Source: UBA2638 sp046293135
GTDB lineage: Bacteria; Pseudomonadota; Alphaproteobacteria; Micavibrionales; Micavibrionaceae
DNA length: 23,122 bases
Direction: 5' to 3'
Assembly (NCBI GenBank): GCA_046293135.1
Contig: JBKBPR010000011.1
Location: 1-23,122, forward strand
Part shown: piece by piece, positions 22,216-23,122 of the stretch
Layout of the letters: the number at the start of each line of letters is the position of its first letter
Position numbering within the stretch: position 1 is the stretch's first letter
Position numbers and translations under genes: made by a program
The notes under the pieces: generated by a model
Databases searched by the model: none
What the model was told of the DNA's origin: nothing
The model's input: only the letters and a program-made list of their open reading frames with translations

Positions 22216-23122
22216 TTATCGCGCAATCAGCAAGGATACTGTTGCGCCCCCCAAATCCGATTGAGGATACAGCTTTTTGAGCCATTCGGGATAGCCCATA
22301 ACAAGCTTGCCCGCATGATCTTCCAGAATTTTCTTCACAATCGCCAGCCCCAGCCCCGTGCCTTTTTGCTTATAGGTCACATAAGGCTCGGCCAGTCTGC
22401 TCGGATCTTCTTCTTTGGGCAATCCCGCGCCATTGTCAATCACGCTGATGAAAATCTTGTCATTCACATATCCGGCGATGATATTGATTTTCCCTATGTA
22501 ATCCGCGCCTTCGGCCTTGGCTTCGGTCTTAGCTTCTGCCTCGGATTTTTTGCGCATCTCAATGGAATCAATCGCATTTTGAATGAGATTCGTCAGGGCT
22601 TGGCGGATTTGCTGCGCATCGAATTTGCTCATCATTTTCGGCTCTTCATGCTCAAAATTGAAATCAATGCGGATATGCGCCTGATCCTGCAACACAATGG
22701 TTTCTTTGATCAGCCTAATAATATCGCCCTCTTTCATCACGGGTTCGGGCATCCGCGCAAAGGCCGAGAATTCATTGACCATATGCCCGATATCGCCGAC
22801 ATGTTTGATAATCGTTTCGGTGCATTGCGTAAAAATCTCGGCATCCTCTTTGATCTGGCCGATATATTTGCGGCGCAAACGCTCGGCGGATAACTGAATC
22901 GGGGTCAGAGGGTTTTTGATCTCATGAGCGATACGCCGCGCCACATCCGCCCAGGCCGCCTTGCGCTGTGCCGATTGCAGCTCGGTAATATCATCAAAGG
23001 TCACAATCGCGCCGACATCCTCATCACCGATCAATTCAATGGCAATCCGCACCAGAAATATTTTGTTCGAGCCATCTTCTTGCTGATAAAGGATTTCATT
23101 TTGCGTGACCTTATGCGGCTTG
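22216..23122 (-). CDS. ntrY: Nitrogen regulation sensor kinase NtrY, C-terminal part (5' truncated by window edge)
   Basis: Membrane sensor histidine kinase that phosphorylates NtrX; about 302 residues are visible, and the frame stays open past the right edge. A GTG at 23052 could be mistaken for a start, but coding continues upstream (KPHKVTQNEILYQQEDGSNK). What is seen: the end of a PAS-like segment (ELIGDEDVGAIVTFDDITE), the HisKA H-box RRIAHEIKNPLTPIQ with the phospho-accepting His, and the HATPase_c domain with N-box NLIQNAIDSI, G1 DNGAGLP and G2 GTGLGLAIVKKI. The N-terminal membrane sensor is outside the window. An Ala/Glu/Lys-rich insert (EAEAKTEAKAEG) lies between the N and G1 boxes. 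ntrX follows after 69 bases. Confidence 0.95.
   Translation of the reverse strand, partial: KPHKVTQNEILYQQEDGSNKIFLVRIAIELIGDEDVGAIVTFDDITELQSAQRKAAWADVARRIAHEIKNPLTPIQLSAERLRRKYIGQIKEDAEIFTQCTETIIKHVGDIGHMVNEFSAFARMPEPVMKEGDIIRLIKETIVLQDQAHIRIDFNFEHEEPKMMSKFDAQQIRQALTNLIQNAIDSIEMRKKSEAEAKTEAKAEGADYIGKINIIAGYVNDKIFISVIDNGAGLPKEEDPSRLAEPYVTYKQKGTGLGLAIVKKILEDHAGKLVMGYPEWLKKLYPQSDLGGATVSLLIAR

Noticed and set aside
22261..22893. 210-codon open frame on the + strand across ntrY
   Set aside because: Antisense to the HisKA/HATPase domains; no start signal.
1..23122. tRNA, rRNA, insertion sequence, phage or integration site
   Set aside because: No cloverleaf-like sequence, transposase or integrase motif was seen on either strand by reading; a tRNA scan was not possible here.

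Overview
The window reads as a chromosomal, housekeeping-rich stretch of an alphaproteobacterium with mid-range GC. The main clue is the block ntrY-ntrX-trkA-(D-amino acid transaminase)-hfq-hflX-mazG, a gene order I associate with Alphaproteobacteria. A LolC/E-type permease followed by lolD and dnaE points the same way. I cannot place it to genus; a deep-branching or poorly studied lineage is a guess based on the repeat content and rearrangements.

Layout. Positions 1-7510 (+ strand): the 3' end of a LolC/E-type permease gene, lolD, dnaE, rpsB, tsf, a clear terminator, and a secreted OmpA-domain protein gene ending in a symmetric terminator. Positions 7592-11176 (- strand): two small genes I do not recognise, separated by an AT-rich gap, downstream of katG. 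Positions 11350-13607 (- strand): a compact queC-queD-queE-queF operon for making preQ1, the queuosine precursor. It is preceded by a near-consensus sigma-70 promoter and what looks like a very small preQ1-I riboswitch covering the queC ribosome binding site. Positions 13705-14499 (+ strand): mazG, divergent from queC. Positions 14500-14960: a non-coding stretch packed with several unrelated short repeat families. Positions 14961-23122 (- strand): an inositol-monophosphatase-family gene, hflX, hfq, a HAD phosphatase, a D-amino acid transaminase, trkA, ntrX and the 3' part of ntrY, which runs off the right edge.

How the genes work together. The lol genes release lipoproteins for the outer membrane. 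dnaE, rpsB and tsf serve replication and translation. The que genes convert CDG precursors to preQ1, with apparent feedback by preQ1 on the first gene. ntrY/ntrX form a two-component pair transcribed into the potassium-uptake regulator trkA. hfq and hflX form a post-transcriptional and ribosome-rescue pair. katG removes peroxide.

The strongest non-routine signals are the preQ1-I riboswitch with its conflicting ATG/TTG start, the repeat cluster beside an apparently inverted mazG, and an 8-bp tandem repeat directly in front of ntrX. I saw no CRISPR array, tRNA, rRNA, transposase, phage gene or recognisable defence system.
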